A stretch of 64,000 nucleotides of DNA from Janthinobacterium sp. TB1-E2 (GCF_036885605.1 NZ_CP142523.1:4526001-4590000); one strand, 5' to 3'. Counted from the first letter of the stretch, positions 9,036 through 16,971 are shown. Numbers and translations are program-made. The notes: generated by a model not told the origin, from the sequence alone.

Positions 9036-9542
9036 ATGACCTTCTCCATCTACTCCGCTTCGATCCCCGTCTTCAAACAGATCCTGGGCAGCCTGGCCGC
9101 TATCCTGGACAAGGCGGAAACGCACGCGCAAGACAAGAAAATCGACCCGAACGCCCTGCTGCAATTCCGCTTGTTCCCGGACATGCTGCCGTTCGTGCGC
9201 CAGATCCAGATCGCCACCGACTTCGCCAAGGGTTGCGGCGCGCGCCTGGCCGGCGTGGCCGTGCCACCGTATGAAGACAGCGAACAGAGCTTTGCCGAAC
9301 TGAAAGCGCGCATCGTCAAAACCATCGCCTTCCTGGAAAGCCTGCCGCAAGCGGACATCGACGGCAGCGAAACGCGCGCCATCACCACCGGCAGCGGCGA
9401 AAAGACCAAGCACTTCACGGGCCAGACCTATCTGTTCCACTACGCGCTGCCGCACTTCTTCTTCCACGCGACGACGGCATACGACATCCTGCGCCATAAC
9501 GGTATTGAAGTCGGCAAGAAAGACTTCATCGGCAGCTATTGA
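9036..9542 (+). CDS. DUF1993 domain protein
   Basis: A 168-aa soluble protein of the DUF1993 family, recognised from the YSASIPVFKQIL start, the FPDMLPFVRQIQ block and the C-terminal HYALPHFFFHATTAYDILR segment. The histidines of that last block resemble the metal-binding positions of the DinB/YfiT-like four-helix fold to which DUF1993 belongs, so a small-molecule or thiol-transferase role is possible but unproven. A Shine-Dalgarno agagga precedes the ATG at 9036. A 66-bp palindromic repeat follows the stop. Confidence 0.86.
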   Translation: MTFSIYSASIPVFKQILGSLAAILDKAETHAQDKKIDPNALLQFRLFPDMLPFVRQIQIATDFAKGCGARLAGVAVPPYEDSEQSFAELKARIVKTIAFLESLPQADIDGSETRAITTGSGEKTKHFTGQTYLFHYALPHFFFHATTAYDILRHNGIEVGKKDFIGSY

Positions 9543-9559
9543 TCCTTAGCTGTGAAAAT

Positions 9560-9625
9560 GGGGTCAGTTCCTTCGGAATCGGAATGCTTCCCATTGGGAA
9601 GCATTCCCCCGCCGGGTCTGACCCC
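9560..9625 (+). repeat. 66-bp palindromic repeat, copy 2
   Basis: The second copy of the element at 712-777, here in the opposite orientation. It starts ggggtcag and ends tctgacccc with the same 66-bp length. Relative to copy 1 the central arms differ on both sides in a compensating way, which keeps the hairpin. It lies between the convergent DUF1993 and DUF1289 genes and may also serve as a transcription stop between them. Confidence 0.85.
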
Positions 9626-9646
9626 AGCAGTTGCCGTTGGGTTAAA

Positions 9647-9841
9647 TCAGGTATTCCGGCGCGGATACCCTTGCGCCAGTATCCTCACCCACACCACTTC
9701 CTTCTCTTCATCCGTCATCGACACCCAGTGGGCCACTTCCACCACGGTGCGGCCGCAGCCGCGGCAGATTTCATCGAAAGTCGTCGAGCACACGGCCACG
9801 CAGGGCGTGTCTGGACGCGGCGGCAATTCCTTGTCAGCCAT
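9647..9841 (-). CDS. DUF1289 protein
   Basis: A 64-aa protein with the DUF1289 cysteine pattern: C-x3-C then C-x2-C (PCVAVCS and ICRGCGRT), likely a small zinc- or iron-binding fold, followed by the W-x-R end motif. Its ATG overlaps the TGA of the upstream DUF1415 gene by one base (TGATG), implying translational coupling. The larger open frame in which it sits (to 10480) is a shadow of the DUF1415 gene. The biochemical role is unknown. Confidence 0.85.
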   Translation of the reverse strand: MADKELPPRPDTPCVAVCSTTFDEICRGCGRTVVEVAHWVSMTDEEKEVVWVRILAQGYPRRNT

Positions 9842-10413
9842 CAGGATACCTTCGGCAGGCCGAGCTTTTCCCAGCCTTCGGTGCCCAGCGCTTCCAGGGT
9901 GGCGATATTCTTGTCGAAGATGTCCGACGCTTCCGGGAACGCCTCGACGGCGCGCTCGATGCTGTCTTCGCGCAGCAGGTGCAGGGTCGGGTACGGCGAG
10001 CGGTTCGTGTAGTTGCTGATATCGTCCTCGAACGTTTCGGCAAACTGGTAGCTCGGGTGGAAGCTGGCCACTTGCAGCTCGCCGGCCAGGTGCATGTCTT
10101 CCACGGCCGCATCGGCCACGTCGAGAAACTCGTTGTAGTCGAGGAAATCGTTCAGAGTGTACGGGTGGATCAGCAGGGTCGTGTCGATCTGCTCGGGATC
10201 CGTGTCGGCCAGGGTTTGCAGCTCGTCCATCAGCATCGCCAGCAAATCTTCGGGATTGCTCGATTCGCACACCACATAGCGGATCTGCTTCTTGACGTGC
10301 ACGGCCTTGGCAAACGGGCACAGGTTCAGGCCGATCACGGCCTTTTCCAACCAGGCAACAGTATTGGCGATGATGACGGCGTTGTCGTCGTCGTGGCGCG
10401 GCGGGGTGTTCAT
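9841..10413 (-). CDS. DUF1415 protein
   Basis: A 190-aa soluble protein of the DUF1415 family, recognised by the early AVIGLNLCPFAK segment with its conserved Cys-Pro, the HPYTLNDFLDYNEFLD block and the PYPTLHLLRE block. No catalytic role is established. It is the first gene of a two-gene operon with the DUF1289 protein, joined by a TGATG overlap. Its start lies at the edge of a 327-bp divergent intergenic region shared with mltD. Confidence 0.87.
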   Translation of the reverse strand: MNTPPRHDDDNAVIIANTVAWLEKAVIGLNLCPFAKAVHVKKQIRYVVCESSNPEDLLAMLMDELQTLADTDPEQIDTTLLIHPYTLNDFLDYNEFLDVADAAVEDMHLAGELQVASFHPSYQFAETFEDDISNYTNRSPYPTLHLLREDSIERAVEAFPEASDIFDKNIATLEALGTEGWEKLGLPKVS

Positions 10414-10740
10414 ATACTTGACTCTCTATCAATAAAGCGGCCGGCGGCTGAATGGTCGGCCAAAGCCAAATTGTACGCACTTTTGCGCAGCCTCATACCG
10501 GACGGCCGCCAGGCTTGCGCCATGACCGTGGCCATATATGCTATAACAGCGGCCGAATCGCACATCTGGCAAATTAAATTTGTAATAATTACATTATTAG
10601 CGACTGGAAACATCGCTATTGACGCCTATGTGCTGTCATCATGCTGACATAATTCTTGACTCCGGCATGTGGATATACGTACACTCGCAGCTTAATCATG
10701 GGTCTGTCCGATGTTTCTCCGACGACAACAATGGAACACT
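10414..10740. promoter_or_regulatory. Divergent promoter region between the DUF1415 gene and mltD
   Basis: No credible gene lies here. The middle is strikingly AT-rich for this genome and holds a perfect inverted repeat, taataat-tac-attatta, at 10583-10599, which looks like a protein-binding site. A plausible sigma-70 promoter toward mltD is TTGACT at 10656-10661 and TACACT at 10680-10685 with an 18-bp spacer, giving a leader of roughly 50 nt. Promoter calls are by eye. Confidence 0.45.
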
Positions 10741-12153
10741 ATGCACGAAAACTCCTTTAAATCTACCGTCCTGGCGGCGTTGGCCCTGGCGCTTGCGCCC
10801 GCCCTCAGCCAGGCGTACGAAGCCGGTGTTGAGAGCGATAACGCGCCAGTCGCCGCCACCACGCCCGCCCTGATCCCGATGACCGCCCAGGTCACGGCGA
10901 AACTCCCCACCCTCGACAACCGCCTGCAAAAGACCGATCGTCTGCTGAAAAACCTCAGTGACAATTCCGATCCGCTGCGCGAAGCCGACGTCTGGGGCCG
11001 CATCCGCAGCGGCTATGCGATTCCCGACATCAACAACCAGCTGGTAGCGAATCACGTCAACTGGTACGCCACCCGCCCCGACTACATCGCCCGCACGACG
11101 GCACGCGCCTCGCGCTACATTTTCCACGTGGTGCAGGAACTGGAAAAACGCGGCATGCCGACGGAACTGGCATTACTGCCGTTCATCGAGTCCGCCTTCA
11201 ACCCGCAAGCGTTCTCGAGCGCCAATGCCGCCGGCATGTGGCAATTCGTGCCCGCCACGGGACGCGATTTCAACCTCAAGCAAAACATGTTCAAGGACGA
11301 GCGCCGCGGCGTGCTGGCCTCGACCGATGCGGCCCTCACGTACCTGCAGCGCCTGTATGACATGTTTGGCGATTGGCAACTGGCCCTGGCCGCCTACAAC
11401 TGGGGCGAAGGCTCGGTGCAGCGCGCCATCAAGAAAAACCAGGCGCTGGGCAAGCCAACCGACTTCGAAAGCCTGGCCGACCTGATGCCGGCCGAAACGC
11501 GCAACTACGTGCCGAAATTGCAAGCGGTGAAAAACATCATCGCCAATCCGGCCCAGTTCGGCCTGACCCTGCCCGTGGTTGACAACCAGCCCTACTTCAC
11601 GGCCATCGACAAGACCAGCGACATCGACATCACCGTCGCCGCCCAGCTCGCCGAACTGTCGATGGATGAATTCAAGGCCTTGAATCCGCAATTTAACCGC
11701 CCCGTCATCATCGGTGGCGAAAAGACGAAAATTCTGCTGCCGCAGGAAAACGCCGCCAAGTTCACCACCAACCTGGCGCAATGGGGCCATGCCTTGTCGA
11801 GCTGGACCACGCACAAGATCACCAATGCGCGCGAACGCATCGAAACGCTGGCGTCGAAATTCGGCACCACGGCCGACGTGCTGCGCCAGGCCAACAATAT
11901 TCCCCAGCGCACGCGTTTGCGCGCCGGCTCCACCATCCTCGTGCCGAAAACCTCGGCCACGATGAACAGCGACATCACCCAGGAAATCGCCGACAGCGCC
12001 ACCATGCTGCTGGAAGCGGACCGTCCTGAACGGGTCGCCAAGGCCGTGCGCCGCGTCACCAAGGGCGGCAAGGTGCAAGCGGCGCCAATTTCCCTGGTGA
12101 AACCACGCATCCAGCGCGGCGGCGGTAACAGCCGAGCCAAGGCCCGTCACTGA
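10741..12153 (+). CDS. mltD: Membrane-bound lytic murein transglycosylase D
   Basis: Cleaves peptidoglycan glycan strands in the periplasm by 1,6-anhydro formation. The 470-aa protein starts with a signal peptide (residues 1 to about 25, ending ALSQA). The SLT domain carries the catalytic Glu150 in PFIESAFNP and the GMWQF and AAYNWGEG motifs. A LysM-type segment lies near the C-terminus (about 370-415), followed by a basic tail. There is no lipobox cysteine, so despite the name it may be soluble or peripherally bound. An in-frame ATG at 10711 would push the signal peptide inward, so 10741 is chosen. Confidence 0.9.
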   Translation: MHENSFKSTVLAALALALAPALSQAYEAGVESDNAPVAATTPALIPMTAQVTAKLPTLDNRLQKTDRLLKNLSDNSDPLREADVWGRIRSGYAIPDINNQLVANHVNWYATRPDYIARTTARASRYIFHVVQELEKRGMPTELALLPFIESAFNPQAFSSANAAGMWQFVPATGRDFNLKQNMFKDERRGVLASTDAALTYLQRLYDMFGDWQLALAAYNWGEGSVQRAIKKNQALGKPTDFESLADLMPAETRNYVPKLQAVKNIIANPAQFGLTLPVVDNQPYFTAIDKTSDIDITVAAQLAELSMDEFKALNPQFNRPVIIGGEKTKILLPQENAAKFTTNLAQWGHALSSWTTHKITNARERIETLASKFGTTADVLRQANNIPQRTRLRAGSTILVPKTSATMNSDITQEIADSATMLLEADRPERVAKAVRRVTKGGKVQAAPISLVKPRIQRGGGNSRAKARH

Positions 12154-12179
12154 TCGCCTGATCCGTATAGATCCACCTC

Positions 12180-12211
12180 ACCGGCCGCCACAGCTTTGCT
12201 GTCGCGGCCGG
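12180..12211 (+). terminator. Imperfect hairpin between mltD and fabI
   Basis: ccggccg pairs with cggccgg around an inner acagc/gctgt stem with a small internal mismatch. No T-tract follows, so this may be a weak or Rho-assisted stop for mltD, or part of the fabI leader. Confidence 0.35.
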
Positions 12212-12255
12212 TTGCACATCCGCTTACCCGCCCACCTACCCAGACAGGAGTCGTC

Positions 12256-13044
12256 ATGGCTTTCTTGCAAGGCAAAAAAATCCTCATCACGGGCTTGCTG
12301 TCGAACCGCTCCATCGCCTATGGCATTGCCAAGGCTTGCCACCGCGAAGGCGCCGCCCTCGCCTTCACGTATGTGGGCGAACGCTTCAAGGAGCGCATCA
12401 CGGAATTTGCGGCGGAATTCGGCAGCGAACTGGTGTTCGACTGCGACGTGTCCAGCGATGAACAGATCAGCACCGTCTTCAGCGACCTGGCGCGCCACTG
12501 GGATCAGTTGGACGGCCTGGTGCACGCCATCGGCTTCGCGCCGCGCGAGGCGATCGCCGGCGACTTCCTCGACGGCCTGTCGCGCGACAGCTTCCGCATC
12601 GCGCACGACATTTCCGCCTACAGCTTCCCCGCCATGGCCAAGGCCGCCCTGCCCCTGCTGCATCCGGGCGCGTCGGTCCTGACCCTGACCTACCTGGGCG
12701 CCGTGCGCGCCGTGCCCTACTACAACACCATGGGCCTGGCCAAGGCGTCGCTGGAAGCATCCGTGCGCTACCTGGCCGAATCGCTGGGTCCGCGCGGCAT
12801 CCGCGCCAACGGCATTTCCGCCGGCCCCATCAAGACCCTGGCCGCTTCCGGCATCAAGGATTTCAGTAAATTGCTGGGATTTGTGGCCGAACACGCCCCG
12901 CTGCGCCGCAATGTCACCATCGAAGAGGTCGGCAACACGGCCGCCTTTCTGCTGTCCGACCTGGCCTCGGGCATCACGGGCGAGATTACCTACGTCGATG
13001 GCGGCTTTTCGCAAGTAATGGCCGTCAATCCCGAAATAGAGTGA
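12256..13044 (+). CDS. fabI: Enoyl-[acyl-carrier-protein] reductase (NADH), FabI
   Basis: Catalyses the last reduction of each fatty-acid elongation cycle in the cytosol. At 262 aa it matches the usual FabI length. The Rossmann start is [18 protein letters not shown], and the catalytic pair Tyr156 and Lys163 (YYNTMGLAK) stands at the same numbering as in E. coli. The C-terminal GGFSQVMA strand is present. The ATG at 12256 follows a clear acaggag. The stop is immediately followed by the promoter-palindrome of the toxin-antitoxin-like pair. Confidence 0.95.
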   Translation: MAFLQGKKILITGLLSNRSIAYGIAKACHREGAALAFTYVGERFKERITEFAAEFGSELVFDCDVSSDEQISTVFSDLARHWDQLDGLVHAIGFAPREAIAGDFLDGLSRDSFRIAHDISAYSFPAMAKAALPLLHPGASVLTLTYLGAVRAVPYYNTMGLAKASLEASVRYLAESLGPRGIRANGISAGPIKTLAASGIKDFSKLLGFVAEHAPLRRNVTIEEVGNTAAFLLSDLASGITGEITYVDGGFSQVMAVNPEIE

Positions 13045-13053
13045 TGCGGTGAT

Positions 13054-13099
13054 GGTCGATATTTTTCGGTTGTCACTTGACAACCTCGAAATATCGACC
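13054..13099 (+). promoter_or_regulatory. 46-bp near-perfect palindrome overlapping a sigma-70 promoter
   Basis: Twenty of 23 base pairs are complementary between the halves (ggtcgatattt... paired with ...aaatatcgacc, and ggttgtca paired with tgacaacc). The right half contains TTGACA (13077-13082), and TACATT at 13100-13105 follows after exactly 17 bp. The promoter is thus inside or beside the dyad, as expected for an autoregulated toxin-antitoxin operator. The palindrome lies 9 bp after the fabI stop and 17 bp before the next start. Confidence 0.75.
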
Positions 13100-13116
13100 T
13101 ACATTGGAGCCATCGC

Positions 13117-13393
13117 ATGGCGCGCTCCTCGCATCCCAAGAAAGAAATCGAAGCGGCGCTGCGCCACGCGGAAAGCCAGGGCTGGCGAGTGGAAGTGGGC
13201 GGCAGCCATGCCTGGGGCAAGATCTCGCCCCTACAATGACGACGGCTGCCGCTGTGGCGAATTCTGTATCGCCTGCATCTGGAGCACGCCGAAAAACCCG
13301 GGCAACCACGCGCGGGCGATCCGCCGGGTGGTCGATAATTGCACTTTCAACAAACTGATGCACGACTGCATGCAACGCAAATCCAGAAGATAG
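13117..13393 (+). pseudogene. Toxin-like small protein gene, frameshifted
   Basis: From the ATG at 13117 (RBS ggag 7 nt before) the frame reads MARSSHPKKEIEAALRHAE and continues to HAWGKI, then hits a stop at 13237. A second frame picks up exactly there with PYNDDGCRCGEFCIACIW and continues through STPKNPGNHARAIRRVVDN to a stop at 13391. From memory both halves belong to one uncharacterised family of about 90 aa, HicA/YcfA-like in its N-terminal style, that pairs with the downstream DNA-binding protein. The junction is near 13222-13230 (aagatctcgcccc); a 2-nt loss or 1-nt gain explains it. A sequencing error or recoding cannot be excluded. The annotated span covers both halves. Confidence 0.65.
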
Positions 13394-13398
13394 CCATC

Positions 13399-13920
13399 AT
13401 GGATTACATCTTTACTCTCAAGTACCGCCTGCCCGACCACGAACACGACCTCGACGCGCTGGCCGAGCGCCTGGGCAGCGGCGGTTGCGACGACGCCCTG
13501 GTCGGCATCGGGCAAGCGGGACGCCTGGCGCTGGAATTCATGCGCGAGGCCAGCAATGCCAACGCAGCCTTGCTCAGCGCCCTGGCCGACGTCAAGGCCA
13601 TCGTGCCCGATGCCGTGCTGGTCGAGGCTTCGCCCGACTTCGTGGGCCTGACCGACGTGGCGCAGGTGCTGGGCCTGTCCCGGCAAAACCTGCACAAGCT
13701 GATGAGCAAATACCGCCACAGCTTCCCCGTGCCCGTGCATGAAGGCAGCGCCACCATCTGGCACCTGGACGACGTACTGGCGTGGCTGCACGCAAAGGGA
13801 ACGTATCAGCTGGAACGCAGCCTGGTCGAACTGGCGCAGGTCACCCGGCAAATCAATCTGGCCAGGGAAACGCGACAGGCGCCGCCGCTGCCCGCCGACA
13901 TCGTGGCCATGCTCAACTGA
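13399..13920 (+). CDS. Helix-turn-helix DNA-binding protein, putative antitoxin/partner
   Basis: A 173-aa protein starting MDYIFTLKYRLPDHEHD. The N-terminal half resembles a small alpha/beta domain common to two-gene toxin-antitoxin-like modules, with GGCDDALVGIGQ and a following alpha region. The centre holds an HTH of the excisionase/MerR-like style: VGLTDVAQVLGLSRQNLHKLM, then a wing and WHLDDVLAWL. Its ATG follows the first gene's stop by 5 bp. With the upstream palindrome it forms a coherent autoregulated two-gene module. The antitoxin label is an inference from layout; no tested relative is known to me. Confidence 0.7.
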   Translation: MDYIFTLKYRLPDHEHDLDALAERLGSGGCDDALVGIGQAGRLALEFMREASNANAALLSALADVKAIVPDAVLVEASPDFVGLTDVAQVLGLSRQNLHKLMSKYRHSFPVPVHEGSATIWHLDDVLAWLHAKGTYQLERSLVELAQVTRQINLARETRQAPPLPADIVAMLN

Positions 13921-14030
13921 ACGGGCGAAAACTACGTATTCCTACTGATTTCACATAGGAAACATGCGCAAAACGTGGTAGGACTTTCGTTTCTTCCCAT
14001 TTAGCCCGTGCAAAACGGCGTCAAATACGG

Positions 14031-14299
14031 TATAGTGTCGTTGTGCGCTGCAATATGTTCCCTTGAAGCGATGGCAACACCGCAGTCATGCACTACAAAC
14101 TTAGCAGCTTCGCAAGCCTTAGCGCATCCACAGGATGCCGCTTATAAAGCCCTCCCGCCTTGTGTGTCGCACCTGACACCGTCCCGGCGCAAAGCTTTTG
14201 TGCCGAAATTTCTTTCTAGTTGAGTCATTTCGTTTTGGTTGGCGTTGCTATTTTGCGTTCTGCTTTTTGCAAGAACGCTGATTTTTACGAAAGAAAAGA
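14031..14299 (+). promoter_or_regulatory. Promoter and long structured leader of the DEAD-box helicase gene
   Basis: A good -10 (TATAGT, 14031-14036) with a weak -35 (gtgcaa) 17 bp before implies a leader of about 255 nt. The leader holds a hairpin at 14186-14204 (ggcgcaaa/tttgtgcc) and, just before the start codon, a terminator-like hairpin 14255-14278 (gcgttct/agaacgc) followed by tgattttta. Long leaders are typical of cold-shock DEAD-box helicase genes. A 71-codon open frame at 14008-14223 has no recognisable product. Bases 13921-14030 show nothing else. Confidence 0.55.
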
Positions 14300-15706
14300 A
14301 TGACATTTGAATCCTTAGGCCTGCATCCGTCCATCATCGCCGCTCTGACCGAATCGGGCTACACCGCGCCAACCGCGGTACAGTCGCAAGCGATTCCAGC
14401 CGCGATCGAAGGCCGTGACCTGCTGGTCTCGTCGCAGACCGGTTCGGGCAAGACCGCAGCTTTCATGCTGCCGTCGCTGCACAAACTGGCCAGCGCCGAA
14501 CAAAGCGCCGCCGGCAAGACGCCGAATCAGGAAATGCAAGCATCGCGCGCCCGCGGCGAGCGTCCACGTTTCAAGGCTGCCCAGCCAAAAATGCTGGTGC
14601 TGACGCCAACGCGCGAACTGGCCCTGCAAGTGACCACCAACACCGACAAGTACAGCACCGGCATCCGCCGCATCAAGGCTGTGTCGATTCTGGGCGGCAT
14701 GCCTTACCCTAAACAGATGCAATTGCTGGCCAAGAATCCTGAGATTCTGGTCGCCACCCCTGGCCGTCTGATCGACCACATGGACTCGGGCAAGATCGAC
14801 TTCTCGCAACTGGAAATCCTGGTGCTGGACGAAGCCGACCGCATGCTGGACATGGGTTTCATCGACGACATCGAAAAAATCGTGGAAGCGACACCAGAAG
14901 GCCGTCAAACCATGCTGTTCTCGGCAACCTTGGACGGCGTCGTGGGTAACATGGCCCGCCGCATCACGAAGAACCCACTGGTCATCCAAGTGGCAAGCTC
15001 GAGCAACAAGCATGAAAACATCACCCAGCGCGTCCACTTCGTCGACGACCTGTCGCACAAGAATCGCCTGCTGGACCACCTGCTGCGCGACGAATCGCTG
15101 GACCAGGCTGTTGTATTCACCGCCACCAAGCGTGACGCCGACACCATCGCCGACCGTCTGAACATCGCCGGCTTCTCGGCTGCCGCCTTGCACGGCGACA
15201 TGCATCAGGGCGCGCGTAACCGCACCCTGGACGGCATGCGCCGCGGCCAGGTCAAAGTGCTGGTTGCCACCGACGTTGCCGCCCGCGGTATCGACGTGCC
15301 AACGATCACCCACGTGTTCAACTACGACCTGCCGAAGTTCCCGGAAGACTACGTCCACCGCATCGGCCGTACCGGCCGCGCTGGCCGCAATGGCCTGGCC
15401 ATCTCGCTGGTGAACCACGCTGAAGGCATGAACGTCAAGCGCATCGAACGCTTCACCAAGCAATTGATCCCGGTCAATGTCATCGAAGGTTTCGAGCCGA
15501 AGAAAACGGCGTCGGCACCACGTTCGAGCGCCCGTCCAGGCGGCTGGAAACCAGGCGACAACCGTGGCGGCGCGAAGCCAGGCCAACGCACGTTCAGCAA
15601 GCCAGGCGCACCACGCAAAGACGGCGCACCGAGCACCGGCGGCGGCTACAAGGGTTCCAACCCGCGCAGCACCGACGGCGCACGCCGCAGCTACGGCGAC
15701 CGTTAA
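14300..15706 (+). CDS. DEAD-box ATP-dependent RNA helicase (RhlE/DeaD type)
   Basis: A 468-aa cytosolic RNA helicase that unwinds RNA duplexes during ribosome assembly or RNA decay. The Q motif (FESLGLHPSIIAAL ... TAVQSQAIP), motif I (SQTGSGKT, about 45-52), motif II (DEAD, 177-180), motif III (SAT) and motif VI (HRIGRTGRAGR) are all present. The last 80 residues are a low-complexity, Gly/Pro/Lys/Arg-rich tail likely to bind RNA. A short insert (about 65-92) between motifs I and Ia is larger than in RhlE. It is preceded by a long leader and followed by a strong terminator. A second helicase of the family lies at 40970-42223. Confidence 0.94.
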   Translation: MTFESLGLHPSIIAALTESGYTAPTAVQSQAIPAAIEGRDLLVSSQTGSGKTAAFMLPSLHKLASAEQSAAGKTPNQEMQASRARGERPRFKAAQPKMLVLTPTRELALQVTTNTDKYSTGIRRIKAVSILGGMPYPKQMQLLAKNPEILVATPGRLIDHMDSGKIDFSQLEILVLDEADRMLDMGFIDDIEKIVEATPEGRQTMLFSATLDGVVGNMARRITKNPLVIQVASSSNKHENITQRVHFVDDLSHKNRLLDHLLRDESLDQAVVFTATKRDADTIADRLNIAGFSAAALHGDMHQGARNRTLDGMRRGQVKVLVATDVAARGIDVPTITHVFNYDLPKFPEDYVHRIGRTGRAGRNGLAISLVNHAEGMNVKRIERFTKQLIPVNVIEGFEPKKTASAPRSSARPGGWKPGDNRGGAKPGQRTFSKPGAPRKDGAPSTGGGYKGSNPRSTDGARRSYGDR

Positions 15707-15741
15707 TCACGGCGCCATGCCGCCCACAGGCGGCAGGCAAT

Positions 15742-15779
15742 AAAAAACGGCCACCAGATCACTCTGGTGGCCGTTTTTT
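15742..15779. terminator. Bidirectional terminator
   Basis: aaaaaacggccaccaga, a 4-nt loop, then tctggtggccgtttttt: a perfect 17-bp symmetric hairpin with T-tracts on either strand. It closes the plus-strand helicase gene and the minus-strand thioesterase gene. Confidence 0.92.
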
Positions 15780-15793
15780 CATGTCCGCCGCAT

Positions 15794-16252
15794 TTATTTT
15801 TTCGACACTTTCTGGCGCGACAGCTTGCGCAGCTTGGCCTGCTCGAAGCGCGCGTGCTGTTCCGGCGTCTCGAGCACCAGCGGCGGCACGGCCACCGGCT
15901 TGCGGTTGGCATCCACCGCCACCATCGTGAAATAGCAGCTGTTGGCATGGCGCACCAGACGCTGCTGGATGTTTTCCGTCACCACGCGGATGCCCACTTC
16001 CATCGATGTCGTACCCGTGTAATTGATCGACGCGAGGAACGTCACCAGTTCGCCCACGTGGATAGGCTGCAGGAACATCACCTGGTCCACCGACAGGGTC
16101 ACCACATAGCTGCCCGAATAGCGGCTGGCGCAGGCGTAGGCGACGCTGTCGAGGTATTTGAGGATGGTGCCGCCGTGCACGTTGCCGGAAAAGTTGGCCA
16201 TATCGGGCGTCATCAAGACCGTCATCGTCAGTTCGTGGGCCGACCAGTTCAT
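15794..16252 (-). CDS. Acyl-CoA thioesterase, YciA-type hot-dog fold
   Basis: Hydrolyses acyl-CoA in the cytosol. The 152-aa protein begins MNWSAHELTMTVLMTPDMAN, followed by the hot-dog signature NVHGGTILKYLDSVAYACA with the active-site Asp in the same helix, and the CoA-side stretch VDQVMFLQPIHVGELV. A C-terminal basic tail is present. In-frame TTG codons 12 and 24 nt upstream could serve as alternative starts; the ATG at 16252 is chosen because family similarity begins there. Family assignment is firm, and chain-length preference is unknown. Confidence 0.9.
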   Translation of the reverse strand: MNWSAHELTMTVLMTPDMANFSGNVHGGTILKYLDSVAYACASRYSGSYVVTLSVDQVMFLQPIHVGELVTFLASINYTGTTSMEVGIRVVTENIQQRLVRHANSCYFTMVAVDANRKPVAVPPLVLETPEQHARFEQAKLRKLSRQKVSKK

Positions 16253-16335
16253 CGCGCTGTCCAAAGTGTTCTCCAAGGGGGAAATTAAAAGTGAGGGAAG
16301 ATGTGAAAACCGGCCCCAGGGGCCGGTTGTGAGCC

Positions 16336-16704
16336 TTACAGGCCCAGGGTGTCGATGTCGGCCAGCGATTCGCGGCCCTTGTCGGAAATGTCGTGGCCTT
16401 CGCCTTCGGCGCGCGCCACGATGTGGGCTTTCTTGCCCAGGAAATACGCCACGTCCGTATCGAGCTTGGTCAGCGGATCGGTGGCGACGGCGCGCAAACC
16501 CATGATGCAGCGGCGCAGGAACAGCAGTTGTTGTGCTTTCTCGGTGATGGACAGACGGCCGTCGCGTGCATAGCTGAGCAGCTTCAGACCCGACAGGCGC
16601 TTGGCATTGCGGGCAACGCAAGCACTGGGGCGCTCGGTCTTGATGCCGCGTGCAACTTGCTCCAGCGCGTCATATTCATCGGTTGTTAATTTCTCGTTCT
16701 TCAT
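16336..16704 (-). CDS. Conserved hypothetical protein
   Basis: I recognise no named family. The 122-aa protein is soluble, mixed charge, with two Cys residues and a run of helix-favouring residues; the block GLKLLSYARDGRLSITEKAQQ looks like a winged-helix tail (a small DNA-binding or phage-style regulator). The ATG at 16704 has ggaaaa 8 nt before it; an in-frame ATG at 16767 is possible but lacks a ribosome site. It is transcribed in the same direction as the thioesterase, 83 bp upstream of it. Confidence 0.6.
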   Translation of the reverse strand: MKNEKLTTDEYDALEQVARGIKTERPSACVARNAKRLSGLKLLSYARDGRLSITEKAQQLLFLRRCIMGLRAVATDPLTKLDTDVAYFLGKKAHIVARAEGEGHDISDKGRESLADIDTLGL

Positions 16705-16833
16705 TACTTTTCCATAAAAGGCCAGGTGTTCGGCCCCCATGGTACGCGCCCCGCTGCGCATCGGCAACAGGCAACGTGAATCTACCGCCGCCCGCCATGC
16801 GGCCAGGCGGCGGAAACACGGGCGTGACGACCG

Positions 16834-16971
16834 TTATTTGTAGCTGCGCAGCAGCAGCCAGGCCAGGCCGCAACCAGCCACGGCGCCCGCCAGGGCCAGC
16901 GCCACGAGGTGTTTGCTGGTGATCACAGGCCGCCGGCCCAGGTAGATTTTGTTATGCAAGGAATTGCCCAC
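16834..16971 (-). CDS. Small membrane protein, GTG start
   Basis: A 45-aa reading frame with a GTG start at 16971 and a good caggag 6 nt before it. The first 20 residues are polar (GNSLHNKIYLGRRPVITSK), then a single hydrophobic helix (HLVALALAGAVAGCGLAWLLL) and a short basic tail. The layout fits a one-pass inner-membrane peptide with the N-terminus inside. No homologue is recognised. The ribosome site and the amphipathic layout are the only support. Confidence 0.5.
   Translation of the reverse strand: MGNSLHNKIYLGRRPVITSKHLVALALAGAVAGCGLAWLLLRSYK

Noticed and set aside
14008-14223. 71-codon frame upstream of the DEAD-box helicase
   Set aside because: It overlaps the leader hairpins, has no ribosome site, and its product has no recognisable character; the leader interpretation is preferred.
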